Below are positions 44,713 to 54,033 of a stretch of 64,000 nt of DNA, one piece after another. How positions within the stretch are numbered: the stretch's first letter is position 1; each line of letters starts with the position of its first letter. The translations under genes and the position numbers were made by a program. The stretch is from an uncultured Cohaesibacter sp. (GTDB lineage: Bacteria; Pseudomonadota; Alphaproteobacteria; Rhizobiales; Cohaesibacteraceae). Below the pieces are notes generated by a model. That model searched no databases. It saw nothing but the letters and a program-made list of their open reading frames with translations, and was not told the origin of the DNA. The stretch covers positions 2,175,001 through 2,239,000 of the forward strand of contig NZ_OY782764.1 of NCBI RefSeq assembly GCF_963678225.1, in the 5' to 3' direction.

Positions 44713-45231
44713 GTGAAAATCTTGAAAGCCATTGATCGCTTTTCCATGGGGCTTTCGCTCTTATCCGGCATTATGCTTGGATGCATGGCCTTGCTGATCG
44801 TTGCCGAAATCTTTCTGCGTAAATTTGCAGACATCAGCTTGCATTATGTCTGGGAAGTGAGCGTGTTTGCCCATATGGCCGCAGTCTTTCTTGGCGCTGG
44901 CTGGACCTTGCGCACCGGAGGACATATTCGCGTCACCCTGTTGCTGGGCAAGTTGCCGCGTTTGGGAGAATGGATTGCCACATTGTTCGGTCTTGCCATC
45001 TCGGCCTATATGAGCAGTGCTCTCACCAAACTGGCATGGAGCTATTATGCCAGCGGACGGACGAGCGGTTCGGTGACTGACACCCCGCTTGCAATCCCCG
45101 CCACGATCATCGCCTTCGGAGCCTGTATGATGACGCTGCAGATTCTCCTGCGCGCCCTACGGCTTGTACTTGGCGAAGCACCTGATCTTGATACGACTGG
45201 CGAAGACGCCCCAGCCCCGATTATGGATTGA
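44713..45231 (+). CDS. dctQ: TRAP transporter small membrane subunit (DctQ family)
   Basis: The 172-residue protein has four helices and the DctQ motif LHYVWEVSVFAHMAAVFLG. The start is a GTG at 44713-44715 with GGGAG about 8 nt upstream; longer in-frame extensions would run back through the hairpin and binding-protein gene. It lies 7 nt before dctM. Confidence 0.86.
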   Translation: MKILKAIDRFSMGLSLLSGIMLGCMALLIVAEIFLRKFADISLHYVWEVSVFAHMAAVFLGAGWTLRTGGHIRVTLLLGKLPRLGEWIATLFGLAISAYMSSALTKLAWSYYASGRTSGSVTDTPLAIPATIIAFGACMMTLQILLRALRLVLGEAPDLDTTGEDAPAPIMD

Positions 45232-45238
45232 AGAGCCC

Positions 45239-46543
45239 ATGCCCGCTTCTGTTATTCTCCCTCTCGTTCTGCTTGTTGTCATTCTGGGGTCTGGCGTCTG
45301 GATTGGCCTTGGTCTTGCCGGTATCGGCCTGATCAGTCTTGAGGTCTTCCGCAATGTGCCCGTTGACAAGCTCTTTTCCCAATCCATCTGGAATGGCCTG
45401 TCTTCGGCTGAATTGTTGGCCCTGCCGCTCTTCATTCTGATGGCTGAGCTGATCTATCGCTCCAAGTTTATCGACGGTGTTTTTGGTGCTCTTGAACCCT
45501 GGTTGCGCAATCTGCCCGGTGGCCTGTTGCACACCAACATCATCGGCTGCGCCCTGTTCGCGCTGATTTCTGGCTCCTCTGCAGCCACCACCAGCTCCAT
45601 CGGCCGGATTACGGTCGGCGAATTGCGCCAGCGCGGGTATGATGAACGCATGACCATCGGTACGCTGGCCGGTGCCGGTACGCTCGGATTTCTCATTCCG
45701 CCGTCCATCGTCATGATCATCTATGGCGTGCTGTCGCGCACATCGGTGCTCAAGCTGTTTGCTGCTGGCATCATTCCCGGTATCTTTCTCTGTGTCGCCT
45801 TCATGGGCTATGTTGCAATTGTCACCAAGATGAATCCGGGCATGGTTGGCAAGACAGAGCCAATGAGCAAGCCGGACCTTTGGCGGGCGCGTTTCAAGCA
45901 GCTTCCGCTGTTGTTACCATTTCTTCTGCTGATCGTCGCGGTTCTTGGCTCCATGTATGGCGGCCTTGCCAGCCCTACAGAAGCGGCAGCTTTTGCTGTG
46001 GTCGCGACCGTTGTTATCATGGCTTTTGAGGGCTCTCTGACCATTTCCAACCTCAAGGATGCAGCAATTGGCACCTCTCGCACGGTCTCCATGTTGGGGT
46101 TGATCGTCGCAGCGGCTTCCTTCCTCTCCGTAGCTATGGGATTTCTGGCCATTCCTACCACGATCTCGCGGATCGTGACGCAGATGGATCTTGCTCCATT
46201 TGCCTTGATCCTGCTGCTGATCGTTATCTACATGATCCTTGGAACCTTCCTTGAAGGCATGTCCATGATCGTCATGACCATCCCAATCGTATTGCCACTG
46301 GTGCAGTCCGCAGGCTATGACAAGATCTGGTTTGGCATCTTTCTTGTGATCATGGTGGAACTGGCTCAGATCTCTCCACCTGTGGGCATGAACCTGTTCG
46401 TGTTACAGGGTATCACGAAAAAACCTCTTGGTGAGGTGGTGAAAGCGGCGATGCCATTCTTCCTGATCATGATGGCCTTTGTTTTGCTGCTGGCCCTGTT
46501 CCCGCAAATTATCAGCTTCCTGCCCAATCTGGTGATGGCCTGA
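45239..46543 (+). CDS. dctM: TRAP transporter large permease subunit (DctM family)
   Basis: The 434-residue sodium-coupled permease has about 12 helices. Motifs LISGSSAATTSSIGRITV and GTLAGAGTLGFLIPPSIVMIIYG match DctM, as does the C-terminal AQISPPVGMNLF. I use the ATG at 45239; a start at 45164 inside dctQ is unlikely. It is the last gene of the TRAP unit and ends at a strong bidirectional terminator. Confidence 0.92.
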   Translation: MPASVILPLVLLVVILGSGVWIGLGLAGIGLISLEVFRNVPVDKLFSQSIWNGLSSAELLALPLFILMAELIYRSKFIDGVFGALEPWLRNLPGGLLHTNIIGCALFALISGSSAATTSSIGRITVGELRQRGYDERMTIGTLAGAGTLGFLIPPSIVMIIYGVLSRTSVLKLFAAGIIPGIFLCVAFMGYVAIVTKMNPGMVGKTEPMSKPDLWRARFKQLPLLLPFLLLIVAVLGSMYGGLASPTEAAAFAVVATVVIMAFEGSLTISNLKDAAIGTSRTVSMLGLIVAAASFLSVAMGFLAIPTTISRIVTQMDLAPFALILLLIVIYMILGTFLEGMSMIVMTIPIVLPLVQSAGYDKIWFGIFLVIMVELAQISPPVGMNLFVLQGITKKPLGEVVKAAMPFFLIMMAFVLLLALFPQIISFLPNLVMA

Positions 46544-46580
46544 GGAAGGCGCTGAATAATTCAAATGGGTGAACAATACA

Positions 46581-46613
46581 AAAAGGGTGGGCCGGTTTTG
46601 GGCTCACCCTTTT
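46581..46613. terminator. Bidirectional terminator between dctM and the LysR gene
   Basis: AAAAGGGTGGGCC and GGCTCACCCTTTT form a 13-bp stem (one G-U pair) with a 7-nt loop, A-rich before and T-rich after, so it can end transcription from both convergent genes. Confidence 0.85.
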
Positions 46614-46639
46614 GTCTGGAATGAACAGCTATAGGCAGC

Positions 46640-47551
46640 TTAGATCGTTGCGCCATAGATCGGCGAGACAGTGAAATCGCAATGGGCCTGTGCCAACTCC
46701 ACTACTCGCAGCTTGAATTGCGACAGGCGGTCATGCCGATAGAGCAGGGCATAGCGCACATGTGGCATCTGCGATTGCATGACCAGTCGCCTCAGACTCC
46801 CAGCCTGAATGAGAGAGCGCACAGCAGCGATCGGGAGATAACTCACCCCCAGACCGGACATCGTGAATCCGATCTGTGCCAACAGGCTTTCGCAATTGAT
46901 GGTCTTGGAGGGAGTGATGCCCTGACTTGATAACCACCTGCCATAAACAAGCCCGGTTCCGGATTTGTTGCCCTGAACGAGCATCGTGAAATTGGCCAGA
47001 TCCGACAAAGAGAGAGGGGTGTCGGAGTCATCCAGATCGGGAGAACACATCCATGCATTTTCAACCAGTCCCAAGGGCTCTGAAACGCAGCGGGAATCGT
47101 TGAAGACATCAGGAATGACGATCATGTCGATTGTATCTTCCATCAGCCTGTCAAACAGGGCTGAGCTGGATTCGACAACCGGCTCAATGTTGATGCCGGA
47201 ATAATCTGCCTTGATGCTCTTGACCAGATTGGGCAACCAGGTCATTGCCGTCAATTCGGTCACGCCAAGACGAAATTGGCGGATGAGAACATCCTGTGAG
47301 CTGATCCGTTCTATGAATGTGTCTCGCCCTTCCAGCAATCCTCTGGCATAGTCAAGCGCCTCAGCCCCTTTTTCAGTGAGGCGCGCTGACCGTTTGCTCC
47401 GATCAAAAATAGCCACATTGAAAAGCAGCTCGAAATCCTGAACACGTTTCGAGACAGCAGACTGCGTGGTGTTGAGCTTGTCCGCCGCAGCGGCAAAGCT
47501 ACCAAGTTCAGCGATCCAATAGATTGCCTCAAGCTGCTTGAAGGTAATCAA
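46640..47551 (-). CDS. LysR-family transcriptional regulator
   Basis: The 303-residue protein has a LysR helix-turn-helix (FAAAADKLNTTQSAVSKRVQ, about residues 19-38) and a substrate-binding domain. Convergent with the TRAP operon, it probably controls the TRAP and pxp genes in response to their substrate. A box shared with the divergent promoter (see 43402 and 47681) supports that weakly. Confidence 0.87.
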   Translation of the reverse strand: MITFKQLEAIYWIAELGSFAAAADKLNTTQSAVSKRVQDFELLFNVAIFDRSKRSARLTEKGAEALDYARGLLEGRDTFIERISSQDVLIRQFRLGVTELTAMTWLPNLVKSIKADYSGINIEPVVESSSALFDRLMEDTIDMIVIPDVFNDSRCVSEPLGLVENAWMCSPDLDDSDTPLSLSDLANFTMLVQGNKSGTGLVYGRWLSSQGITPSKTINCESLLAQIGFTMSGLGVSYLPIAAVRSLIQAGSLRRLVMQSQMPHVRYALLYRHDRLSQFKLRVVELAQAHCDFTVSPIYGATI

Positions 47552-47872
47552 GGCGTGCGATGTCCTATCATGTCGACTGCTCGGGTGGCAGATCCAAAAG
47601 CAGTGTCATTGCGTCTAAATTTCTCGACATGATAGCACGAGTTAATAATGAGAATAAGTGATTATATATGATAATATTGTATCAAAATTGGGAATGAAAG
47701 TCTGGTTAAACGAAGCAATTGTCTTTCGGATCAGTGGCTTTTTGCTTTGGACTGCCTCGGAAAGGAGAAAGGGCTGCAAATCTCGCGGCCATTCAGATTG
47801 CCTCTCTTCTTCAATTGCTTCTCCGAAATGATTGACGTCTTGAGACAGGGAAAGAGGCCATCTCCTGAAGCT
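47552..47872. other. Intergenic region upstream of the LysR gene
   Basis: This 321-bp gap lies between two minus-strand genes. The half next to the LysR gene is AT-rich and includes the box at 47681-47696. The half next to the rhomboid stop shows no clear terminator or gene. Confidence 0.4.
47681..47696 (+). promoter_or_regulatory. Possible LysR-regulator site, copy 2
   Basis: ATCAAAATTGGGAATG lies 130 nt upstream of the LysR start and matches the site at 43402-43417 in 14 of 16 bases. Autoregulation by LysR proteins is common. Confidence 0.35.
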
Positions 47873-48490
47873 TTATCCTGGCTTCCTGCCCTCTGAGCGC
47901 GCGCGCTCATTAAAAATTAATCCCAACAGACCTCCCAACAAAAGCGCCATCGCATGGCCGGGCTTGGGATAACCTGCTGTCATCAAATCAAGCGCCAGCC
48001 CGGGAACCAACGACAAGGCGACCAAAACAGTCCCGAGCACCCGCTTGACGTTGCGATCAAAGATCAAAACGAGAGCAACGGCAGCCAACGCAAAGACGGC
48101 TTGAGATGCTCCGGTTCCAACGTCCCAAGGGGCCTTTATCCCAATCGGGCTGATATATGTGGCAAGTCCGCCTGCAAACAACCAAATGACGAGTATCCGG
48201 ATCGGGCCTATCTTTCTCTCAACCAGACTGCCAACAAGCAAAAGACACACCGCATTGTAGAGCATATGACCTTGTTTAACATGAATGAGCTGGGCAGTGA
48301 TAAATCGCCATAGTTCAAGATTTGCAATGTCTGCAAAAGTCGTCCCGCCATAGTCTCTGAGTGCTGAAACTCTGACCGTGCTAAACAGGCTCCCATTTGC
48401 GTCATAGGCAACCCAGACGGAAGCAACTATGGTCGCCAAGGTTAGCGTTGCGGATGCAGGTTTGATTGAAAATTTAAGGAATTGGCGCAT
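47873..48490 (-). CDS. Rhomboid-family intramembrane serine protease
   Basis: This 205-residue protein has about six helices. The rhomboid catalytic pattern is present: WRFITAQLIHVKQGHMLYN (residues 61-79, with HxxxN), Ser129 in GTGASQ and His179 in GHAMALL. Gln replaces the usual second Gly in the GxSG motif. Rhomboids cleave membrane proteins within the bilayer; the target is unknown. Its neighbours offer no functional clue. Confidence 0.88.
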   Translation of the reverse strand: MRQFLKFSIKPASATLTLATIVASVWVAYDANGSLFSTVRVSALRDYGGTTFADIANLELWRFITAQLIHVKQGHMLYNAVCLLLVGSLVERKIGPIRILVIWLFAGGLATYISPIGIKAPWDVGTGASQAVFALAAVALVLIFDRNVKRVLGTVLVALSLVPGLALDLMTAGYPKPGHAMALLLGGLLGLIFNERARSEGRKPG

Positions 48491-48639
48491 TTGAATAACC
48501 GGGGTGTTCTTTCAGAAGGAACGCGGAGTGTTTATGTGATTGGGTCCGTTTTGAGGAATGAAACTCACACCGCGCTTGGGGCGTGCCTCATCGGTCGTGC
48601 TCAAGGCAGAGAAAGCACAAAACGCTATTCTGAACCGGA

Positions 48640-49422
48640 TTAGATAGTCCGCAGCGCCTTGAGAGCAACTTGCTCGGCTCTCGTGCAGGCCATCACATCC
48701 GGGCTCCTCATGGCTTTGTAAAGCACAATGGCATGTTCGGTGGCGGCCTGTAGCTGCATCTTCTCAGGTTGGGCTACCGTCTGGCGGAGCCGGTCTGCAA
48801 ACTCCGGGAGCAGATGTTCGATTTTTCTGACGCCTCTGGCTTCAAAACCGGCCTGCTGCAACGCCAAAGGCCCTAAAACCTGCCCCCTAAGAAAGCCGAG
48901 AAAATCAGTCGCCTCAAAATATTCGCCGCGCCCGATTTTACCCGCGCAGTAATGAATCCATGTCCAGAATCGGTCTTCGACCCATTGTTCATCAAGGCGT
49001 GGATAGGCGCCAACGCCCGTTTTGAGAGCGTCGGAAAGCTGGTTGTCTCTTTCCCATAGGACCGTCGGCTCGTCCACACGATCGGCGGCATCTTCAACTT
49101 CGACGAATTTGAAATCCACATGCAGGCCGTCCGGCCCATAAAGCGCAATGACCAGCCTAGGCTCGCCCACATGCTCCCCTGTGAAAGCGGAGAGGAGTTC
49201 CCCCAGACTAGCGACAATGTCCAGCCGTTCATTCTCAACGGCGCCATAGCAATCAGCAGCAACGGCAACCACCAAGTCAAGATCACTGAACGCATCAAGG
49301 GCATCTTCGCTGTAGGAGCCGGAGCAGGCCAGGCCAACGATGCGTGCATCGACACTGAGCGTTTCTATCGCCTGCCGTATGAAGGCGCGGTGTGCTGGGG
49401 TTGCTGTGCTGGGAAAGTCCAT
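48640..49422 (-). CDS. Nucleotidyltransferase-domain protein
   Basis: The 260-residue protein has the polymerase-beta-type motif GSYSEDALDAFSDLD (residues 35-49), with the two metal aspartates at 47 and 49. A helical C-terminal domain follows, similar to aminoglycoside adenylyltransferase-like proteins. It may nucleotidylate a small molecule or be an antitoxin-like protein; there is no evidence for drug resistance. A shortened relic of its 3' end lies at 38733-38790. Confidence 0.75.
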   Translation of the reverse strand: MDFPSTATPAHRAFIRQAIETLSVDARIVGLACSGSYSEDALDAFSDLDLVVAVAADCYGAVENERLDIVASLGELLSAFTGEHVGEPRLVIALYGPDGLHVDFKFVEVEDAADRVDEPTVLWERDNQLSDALKTGVGAYPRLDEQWVEDRFWTWIHYCAGKIGRGEYFEATDFLGFLRGQVLGPLALQQAGFEARGVRKIEHLLPEFADRLRQTVAQPEKMQLQAATEHAIVLYKAMRSPDVMACTRAEQVALKALRTI

Positions 49423-49511
49423 CGTGAAATCCTGTTGCTGGGCTGTCGATTTCTGAGGGCAAAATTCTGTCAGGCGGTCAATGGAGAGCAGGAAGATGGC
49501 TGCGCGCTCGG

Positions 49512-50519
49512 TTATTGGCTTTTCGGGCTCTTGGTGGAGTCTCGTACCACCAGTTCCGTTGGCAGTGTGATCTGGTTGAACGGCACATCCAGCCCGGCGA
49601 TCATGGCCATCAGCATGTTGACCGCCGAACGCCCCATTTGCTGCAGGGGCTGGTGCACGGTCGTCAGGGCTGGATGCATCTGTTCGGAAAGGGTAATATC
49701 GTCAAAGCCGACAAGGGAAATGTCATCAGGCACCGAGAGACCGGCTTCGCGAATGGCGGACATAGCCCCAAGGGCGCTGACGTCATTGGAGGCGAAAATC
49801 GCTGTGGGCCGCTCTTTGAGCGCCAGTAGCTGCTTGGCCGCATCATAGCCACCCAGCTGCATATAGTCCCCCTCACAGATCAGGGCGGGGTCAGTATCCA
49901 GATCATACTGGGCGACCATATCCTGATAGGCCTTTAAACGACTACGCGCGGAAAGCAGTTTGAGATTGCCTGTGATAAAGCCGATGCGCTTGTGGCCCAA
50001 CTCGATCAAATGGGACATCGCCTGCCGGCCGCCCTGATAGCCGTCAGTAATCACGGCGGGGAAGGTGGGTTCGTCAAAAACGGTTTCCACCGTAACCACC
50101 GGCAAGGAGGCATCACGCAGCTTTTCCAGATAATCGGCCTCGTAAGGCAACAGAACAATGATGCCGTCTGCGACCTGTTGCAACAGGTTGACCACACTGG
50201 AAGGCGGCTGGGTGTCATTGTCTGGCAGGGAATAGACGAGCATCTCATAGCCCGCCCCCCGGATTGTTGTGCCAATGCCCATAACCATCTCGCCTGTGAA
50301 AGAGGTGTGCAGCTGCGCCACGACGCCGATGATATGAGTGCGACCGTTGGAAAGCTTCTGCGCCAGAGGGTTGGCCACATAGCCCATTTCACTGGCAATG
50401 CGCTGGATATCCTCGCGCGTCTTGTCTGAGACACCCGGTTTGTCATTGAGCGCACGGGACGCCGTCATGCGTGAAACACCAGCAACTTTTGCAACATCGG
50501 CGAGGGTGGGTTTTGGCAT
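49512..50519 (-). CDS. LacI-family regulator of the beta-glucoside genes
   Basis: The 335-residue repressor has the LacI helix-turn-helix (DVAKVAGVSRMTASRALNDK) and a sugar-binding core ending PTELVVRDST. It is divergent from the ABC transporter and beta-glucosidase operon, whose promoter carries a perfect palindrome. I start at the ATG at 50517-50519; an in-frame start at 50531 adds four residues. Confidence 0.9.
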   Translation of the reverse strand: MPKPTLADVAKVAGVSRMTASRALNDKPGVSDKTREDIQRIASEMGYVANPLAQKLSNGRTHIIGVVAQLHTSFTGEMVMGIGTTIRGAGYEMLVYSLPDNDTQPPSSVVNLLQQVADGIIVLLPYEADYLEKLRDASLPVVTVETVFDEPTFPAVITDGYQGGRQAMSHLIELGHKRIGFITGNLKLLSARSRLKAYQDMVAQYDLDTDPALICEGDYMQLGGYDAAKQLLALKERPTAIFASNDVSALGAMSAIREAGLSVPDDISLVGFDDITLSEQMHPALTTVHQPLQQMGRSAVNMLMAMIAGLDVPFNQITLPTELVVRDSTKSPKSQ

Positions 50520-50876
50520 CTTCACTTGCAACCGTCTAGTTCAGCCCGAATTGGCAAATTGATCAAGATATAACGCTATCGTGTAACGCAACAGCCTTTC
50601 CCGATAGGCGACTTTATACTTACACCGCTTGCTTCTCAGAAGCCTTCAGACAGATCACTCTTCGACTTTTGTATAGTTTTTTGTGGTCTTAGTCTTAATT
50701 TTCGGGCTACATCGGCAGGAAACGGCCTTTTTGTCGCTCAGTTTGACCTTCATACAGTCTTCTGCGCTCTTTTCAAGTTTATTGACATGCAATAACGTTA
50801 CCGGTAACGTAGCATCTGTAAGATTGAAGGATCAAGCCTCGGGTCTGATCAACTCTTGAAAATATGGGAGGAAAGG
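50520..50876. other. Divergent promoter region of the beta-glucoside locus
   Basis: This 357-bp region lies between the LacI gene and the importer operon. It holds the operator-promoter at 50782-50810. Near 50570-50588 TAACGCTATCGTGTAACG has imperfect symmetry and might be a second, weaker LacI site for autoregulation. Confidence 0.5.
50782..50810 (+). promoter_or_regulatory. Promoter with LacI operator for the beta-glucoside operon
   Basis: TTGACA at 50782-50787 is a perfect -35 box, and TAACGT 17 nt later serves as the -10. The perfect 16-bp palindrome ACGTTACCGGTAACGT (50795-50810) covers the spacer and -10, so a bound repressor would block RNA polymerase. The central CG is typical of LacI operators. 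Confidence 0.8.
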
Positions 50877-52169
50877 ATGCAGCTAAAACATTCAGGGCGC
50901 GTCGCCGGTCTTCTGTGCGGTGTTGCCATGGCAGGCCTTCTGCCAATGAGCGCATCGGCTGACGACACAAAAATCATCACATCATGGGATTTGCAAACGC
51001 AGGAACGCACGGTTGCCACGATCCGCGACGCAGCGGACCGTTTCGAAGCTGCCAATCCCGGCTTCAAGGTCGAAGATGTGCACATCGCAAACGATGCCTA
51101 TAAAACCAAATTGAAAATTGCGTTCGGTGCAAACGAAGCCCCTTGTGTATTCACCAGCTGGGGTGGAGGCCCTCTGCGTGAATATATCAAGGCAGGCAAC
51201 GTGACCAATCTGACGCCCTATCTGCAAAAGAACAAGGAATTCGCCGACCGGTTCCTACCAGCCAGTTTCTCGCCAGCCAAATATGATGGCGATGTCTATG
51301 GTCTGCCTGTGATGGGCACCTCTGTAGCGGTGATCATCTACAACAAGGCCATCTTCGAGAAATTCGACATCAAGCCGCCAAAGACCTGGGCGGAGCTGAT
51401 GGATGTGGTCGAAACCCTTAACGAGCACAAGATCGCGCCGTTTGCGCTGGCCAACAAGGCCAAGTGGCCCGGCTCCATGTTCTTCGTCTATCTGGCAGAT
51501 CGCATCGGCGGTCCAGAAGTGTTCCAGAAAGCAGCCGACCGCGAGCCGGGTGGCTCCTTTGAAGATCCGACCTTCATCAAGGCCGGCAAGTTGCTTCAGG
51601 ATCTGGTCAAGGCTGGCGGCTTTGCCAGAGGCTATAACGGGCTCGATTATGACATTGGCGGCTCGCGTCGTCTGCTCTATTCCGGCCGTGCGGCCATGGA
51701 GCTGATGGGTAGTTGGGAATTTGGTTCTATCGAGAATGAAAATCCCGAGTTCGCTAAGAATGTCGGCTTCTTTACCTTCCCGGCAGTGGAAGGGGGCAAG
51801 GGCGACCCGAACAATGCCATCGGCACCATGGGAGACAATTATATCTCCATCAACTCTGCATGCCCTTATCAGGACAAAGCCTTTGAGCTGCTGATGTATT
51901 CAACCGATGACACGGCTGCCAAACTGAAGATGGAAGACAACAAGATCTTGCCCATTCAGGACGCCAAGGTTGAAGATCCTTACCTTGCTGACGTGATGGA
52001 TGCCGTTGCCAAGGCTCCGAGTATCCAGCTCTGGTATGATCAGGAACTGGCACCATCGCTGGCCGAGATCCATAAGGATACCACACAGCAACTGCTGGGG
52101 CTCTCCATCACGCCGGAAGAAGCTGCCGCCAAGATGGAAGCCGCAGCCAAAGAGCTTGCGGGCAAATAA
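50877..52169 (+). CDS. Beta-glucoside ABC transporter binding protein
   Basis: The 430-residue SBP_bac_1 family protein has a signal peptide to about residue 25 (SASA/DD) and binds a sugar or oligosaccharide in the periplasm. I use the ATG at 50877 with GGGAGGAAAGG directly upstream; a start 21 nt earlier lacks it. The linked GH3 enzyme suggests a beta-gluco-oligosaccharide such as cellobiose or a laminari-oligomer, which is inference. Confidence 0.9.
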   Translation: MQLKHSGRVAGLLCGVAMAGLLPMSASADDTKIITSWDLQTQERTVATIRDAADRFEAANPGFKVEDVHIANDAYKTKLKIAFGANEAPCVFTSWGGGPLREYIKAGNVTNLTPYLQKNKEFADRFLPASFSPAKYDGDVYGLPVMGTSVAVIIYNKAIFEKFDIKPPKTWAELMDVVETLNEHKIAPFALANKAKWPGSMFFVYLADRIGGPEVFQKAADREPGGSFEDPTFIKAGKLLQDLVKAGGFARGYNGLDYDIGGSRRLLYSGRAAMELMGSWEFGSIENENPEFAKNVGFFTFPAVEGGKGDPNNAIGTMGDNYISINSACPYQDKAFELLMYSTDDTAAKLKMEDNKILPIQDAKVEDPYLADVMDAVAKAPSIQLWYDQELAPSLAEIHKDTTQQLLGLSITPEEAAAKMEAAAKELAGK

Positions 52170-52211
52170 TCTCTCTTGAGAGACAATCCGTCGACATTGT
52201 GATCGATCTTT

Positions 52212-52242
52212 CCGGCCGCTGCCTTTCAGGGGCAACGGTCGG
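52212..52242 (+). promoter_or_regulatory. Intercistronic stem-loop after the beta-glucoside binding-protein gene
   Basis: CCGGCCGCTGCC (52212-52223) pairs with GGCAACGGTCGG (52231-52242) with one mismatch and one G-U pair over a 7-nt loop. No U-tract follows. It separates the binding-protein gene from the permease genes. Confidence 0.55.
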
Positions 52243-52269
52243 GTGCGGCCAAATGAAGGGATACTCCTC

Positions 52270-53196
52270 ATGTCTGGTGGATCTCAACAATCCATGACAC
52301 TTCGTTCAAGACAATCCTACCGGCGAGCGCAAAAGCTGGCCCCGTTTGTCTTTCTCGCTCCGGCAATCATCCTGTTGTCGGTCTTCCTCCTCTATCCGTT
52401 GATCTACAGTTTCCAGCTTTCTTTCCTGGATTGGAACGGGCTGGGCAATGGCGCCCGCTTCAACGGACTGGACAATTGGGAGCGGCTGCTCTCCGATGCC
52501 ATATTCTGGCAATCGGCGCTGAACAACATCTATCTGGCTGTCTTCTCGGTGCTGATCCAGCTGCCCATCGCGGTGGTGCTGGCTGTGGTGCTGGATGAAG
52601 CTGCCAAGGGATCGCGGATACTCAAAATCCTCTATTTCATCCCGCTGCTCATGTCGAGCGTGGCGCTGGGAGTGCTGTTCAAGAATATCTTTGACCCCAA
52701 CTTTGGCCCCATCAACGCCATTCTCTCAGAACTGGGTCTTTATGACTGGACACAAGACTGGCTGGGCGATCCTGATCTGGCGTTGGGCTCGGTCATCGCC
52801 GTTGTCTGCTGGCAGAATATACCATTCTACATGGTGCTGTTCCTCGCTGCCCTTTCTTCCTTCCCCCGGGAGATTGTGGAAGCTGCCAATCTGGATGGCG
52901 CCAGCCAGTCGACCATATTCTGGCGATTGAAGTTGCCCCATCTGCAAGGCACGTTCCGCACGGCGGTGCTGCTCGCGGTCATCGGGTCCATGCGTTATTT
53001 CGACCTTGTCTATGTGATGACGGACGGCGGGCCTGAACATTCCTCGGAAATGATGGCGACCTACATGTACCACACCGTCTTCAACTCCTTTGAGATGGGC
53101 TATGGCAGCACCATTGCCTCGGCGATGTTCATCATCATCACCGTGATTGCCGCTATCTCCATGCGTCTTTCCAAACGCTTTGAAACGGAGGTCTGA
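52270..53196 (+). CDS. Sugar ABC transporter permease (MalF type)
   Basis: This 308-residue six-helix permease has the EAA loop VEAANLDGASQSTIFWRLKLP. I start at the ATG at 52270 with AAGGGA upstream; an in-frame start at 52243 is possible. Its partner permease gene begins 4 nt after its stop. Confidence 0.9.
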   Translation: MSGGSQQSMTLRSRQSYRRAQKLAPFVFLAPAIILLSVFLLYPLIYSFQLSFLDWNGLGNGARFNGLDNWERLLSDAIFWQSALNNIYLAVFSVLIQLPIAVVLAVVLDEAAKGSRILKILYFIPLLMSSVALGVLFKNIFDPNFGPINAILSELGLYDWTQDWLGDPDLALGSVIAVVCWQNIPFYMVLFLAALSSFPREIVEAANLDGASQSTIFWRLKLPHLQGTFRTAVLLAVIGSMRYFDLVYVMTDGGPEHSSEMMATYMYHTVFNSFEMGYGSTIASAMFIIITVIAAISMRLSKRFETEV

Positions 53197-53199
53197 GCG

Positions 53200-54033
53200 A
53201 TGCAAAAGAAACCGTTCAAATTCTCGAAAATCGCCTTTCCCGTGCTCGGCCTGTTCTGGCTTCTGGTCACCACGCTGCCCTTCATCTTCGTGGCTTTCAC
53301 CAGCTTCAAGAGTCTGCAGGAGACCTATACCAATGCGGTCTGGATGCCGCCAGAGCATTGGAATTTTGACAATTACATCCAGTTGCTCAATGGATCCTTC
53401 CTGACCTATCTGCGCAACTCGATCTTTGTGATTTCCGTCTCTGTCATTCTTATTGTGCTTGTCAGCTCCATGGCGGCCTATGCGCTGGCGCGGCTCAAAT
53501 TCCGTTTCAACAATCTGCTGTTCGGCCTCATCGTGGCTGGCATGATCGTGCCGCTGCATGTCACGCTCGTGCCCATCTATCTGATGATCAAGAATATGGG
53601 TCTGTATGACACCATGTTCGCCCTCATCGGCCCCTATGTCGCCTGTAGCCTGCCGATTTCGGTGTTCATTCTCACCGAGTTCATGCGGCAGGTGCCCAAA
53701 GAGCTTGAGGAAGCCGCCTTTCTGGATGGCTGTGGCCCGTTCAAGATTTTCTTCAAGATCTTCTTCCCGCTGTCGGGGCCGGGCATCTCCACTGTGGCCA
53801 TCTATAACGGCATCATGCTGTGGAACGAGTTTGTCTTTGCCTATGTGCTGACCAGCTCGCCTGGCACGCGCACCCTGCCGCTCGCCGTTTGGGATTTCCA
53901 GGGGCAATATGCCGCCGATATCCCGGCGATCCTTGCCGTGGTCACCCTCAGCACCCTGCCATTGATCATCGTCTATGCCATCGGTCAGGAAAAGATCGTC
54001 AACGGCATGATGGCTGGATCTTTGAAGGGATAG
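53200..54033 (+). CDS. Sugar ABC transporter permease (MalG type)
   Basis: The 277-residue six-helix permease has the EAA loop [21 protein letters not shown]. It completes the membrane part of the beta-glucoside importer and is followed after 125 nt by the ATPase gene. Confidence 0.91.
   Translation: MQKKPFKFSKIAFPVLGLFWLLVTTLPFIFVAFTSFKSLQETYTNAVWMPPEHWNFDNYIQLLNGSFLTYLRNSIFVISVSVILIVLVSSMAAYALARLKFRFNNLLFGLIVAGMIVPLHVTLVPIYLMIKNMGLYDTMFALIGPYVACSLPISVFILTEFMRQVPKELEEAAFLDGCGPFKIFFKIFFPLSGPGISTVAIYNGIMLWNEFVFAYVLTSSPGTRTLPLAVWDFQGQYAADIPAILAVVTLSTLPLIIVYAIGQEKIVNGMMAGSLKG

Noticed and set aside
48640-49422. Aminoglycoside resistance gene
   Set aside because: Only the general nucleotidyltransferase motif is visible; the sequence does not support a specific resistance enzyme.
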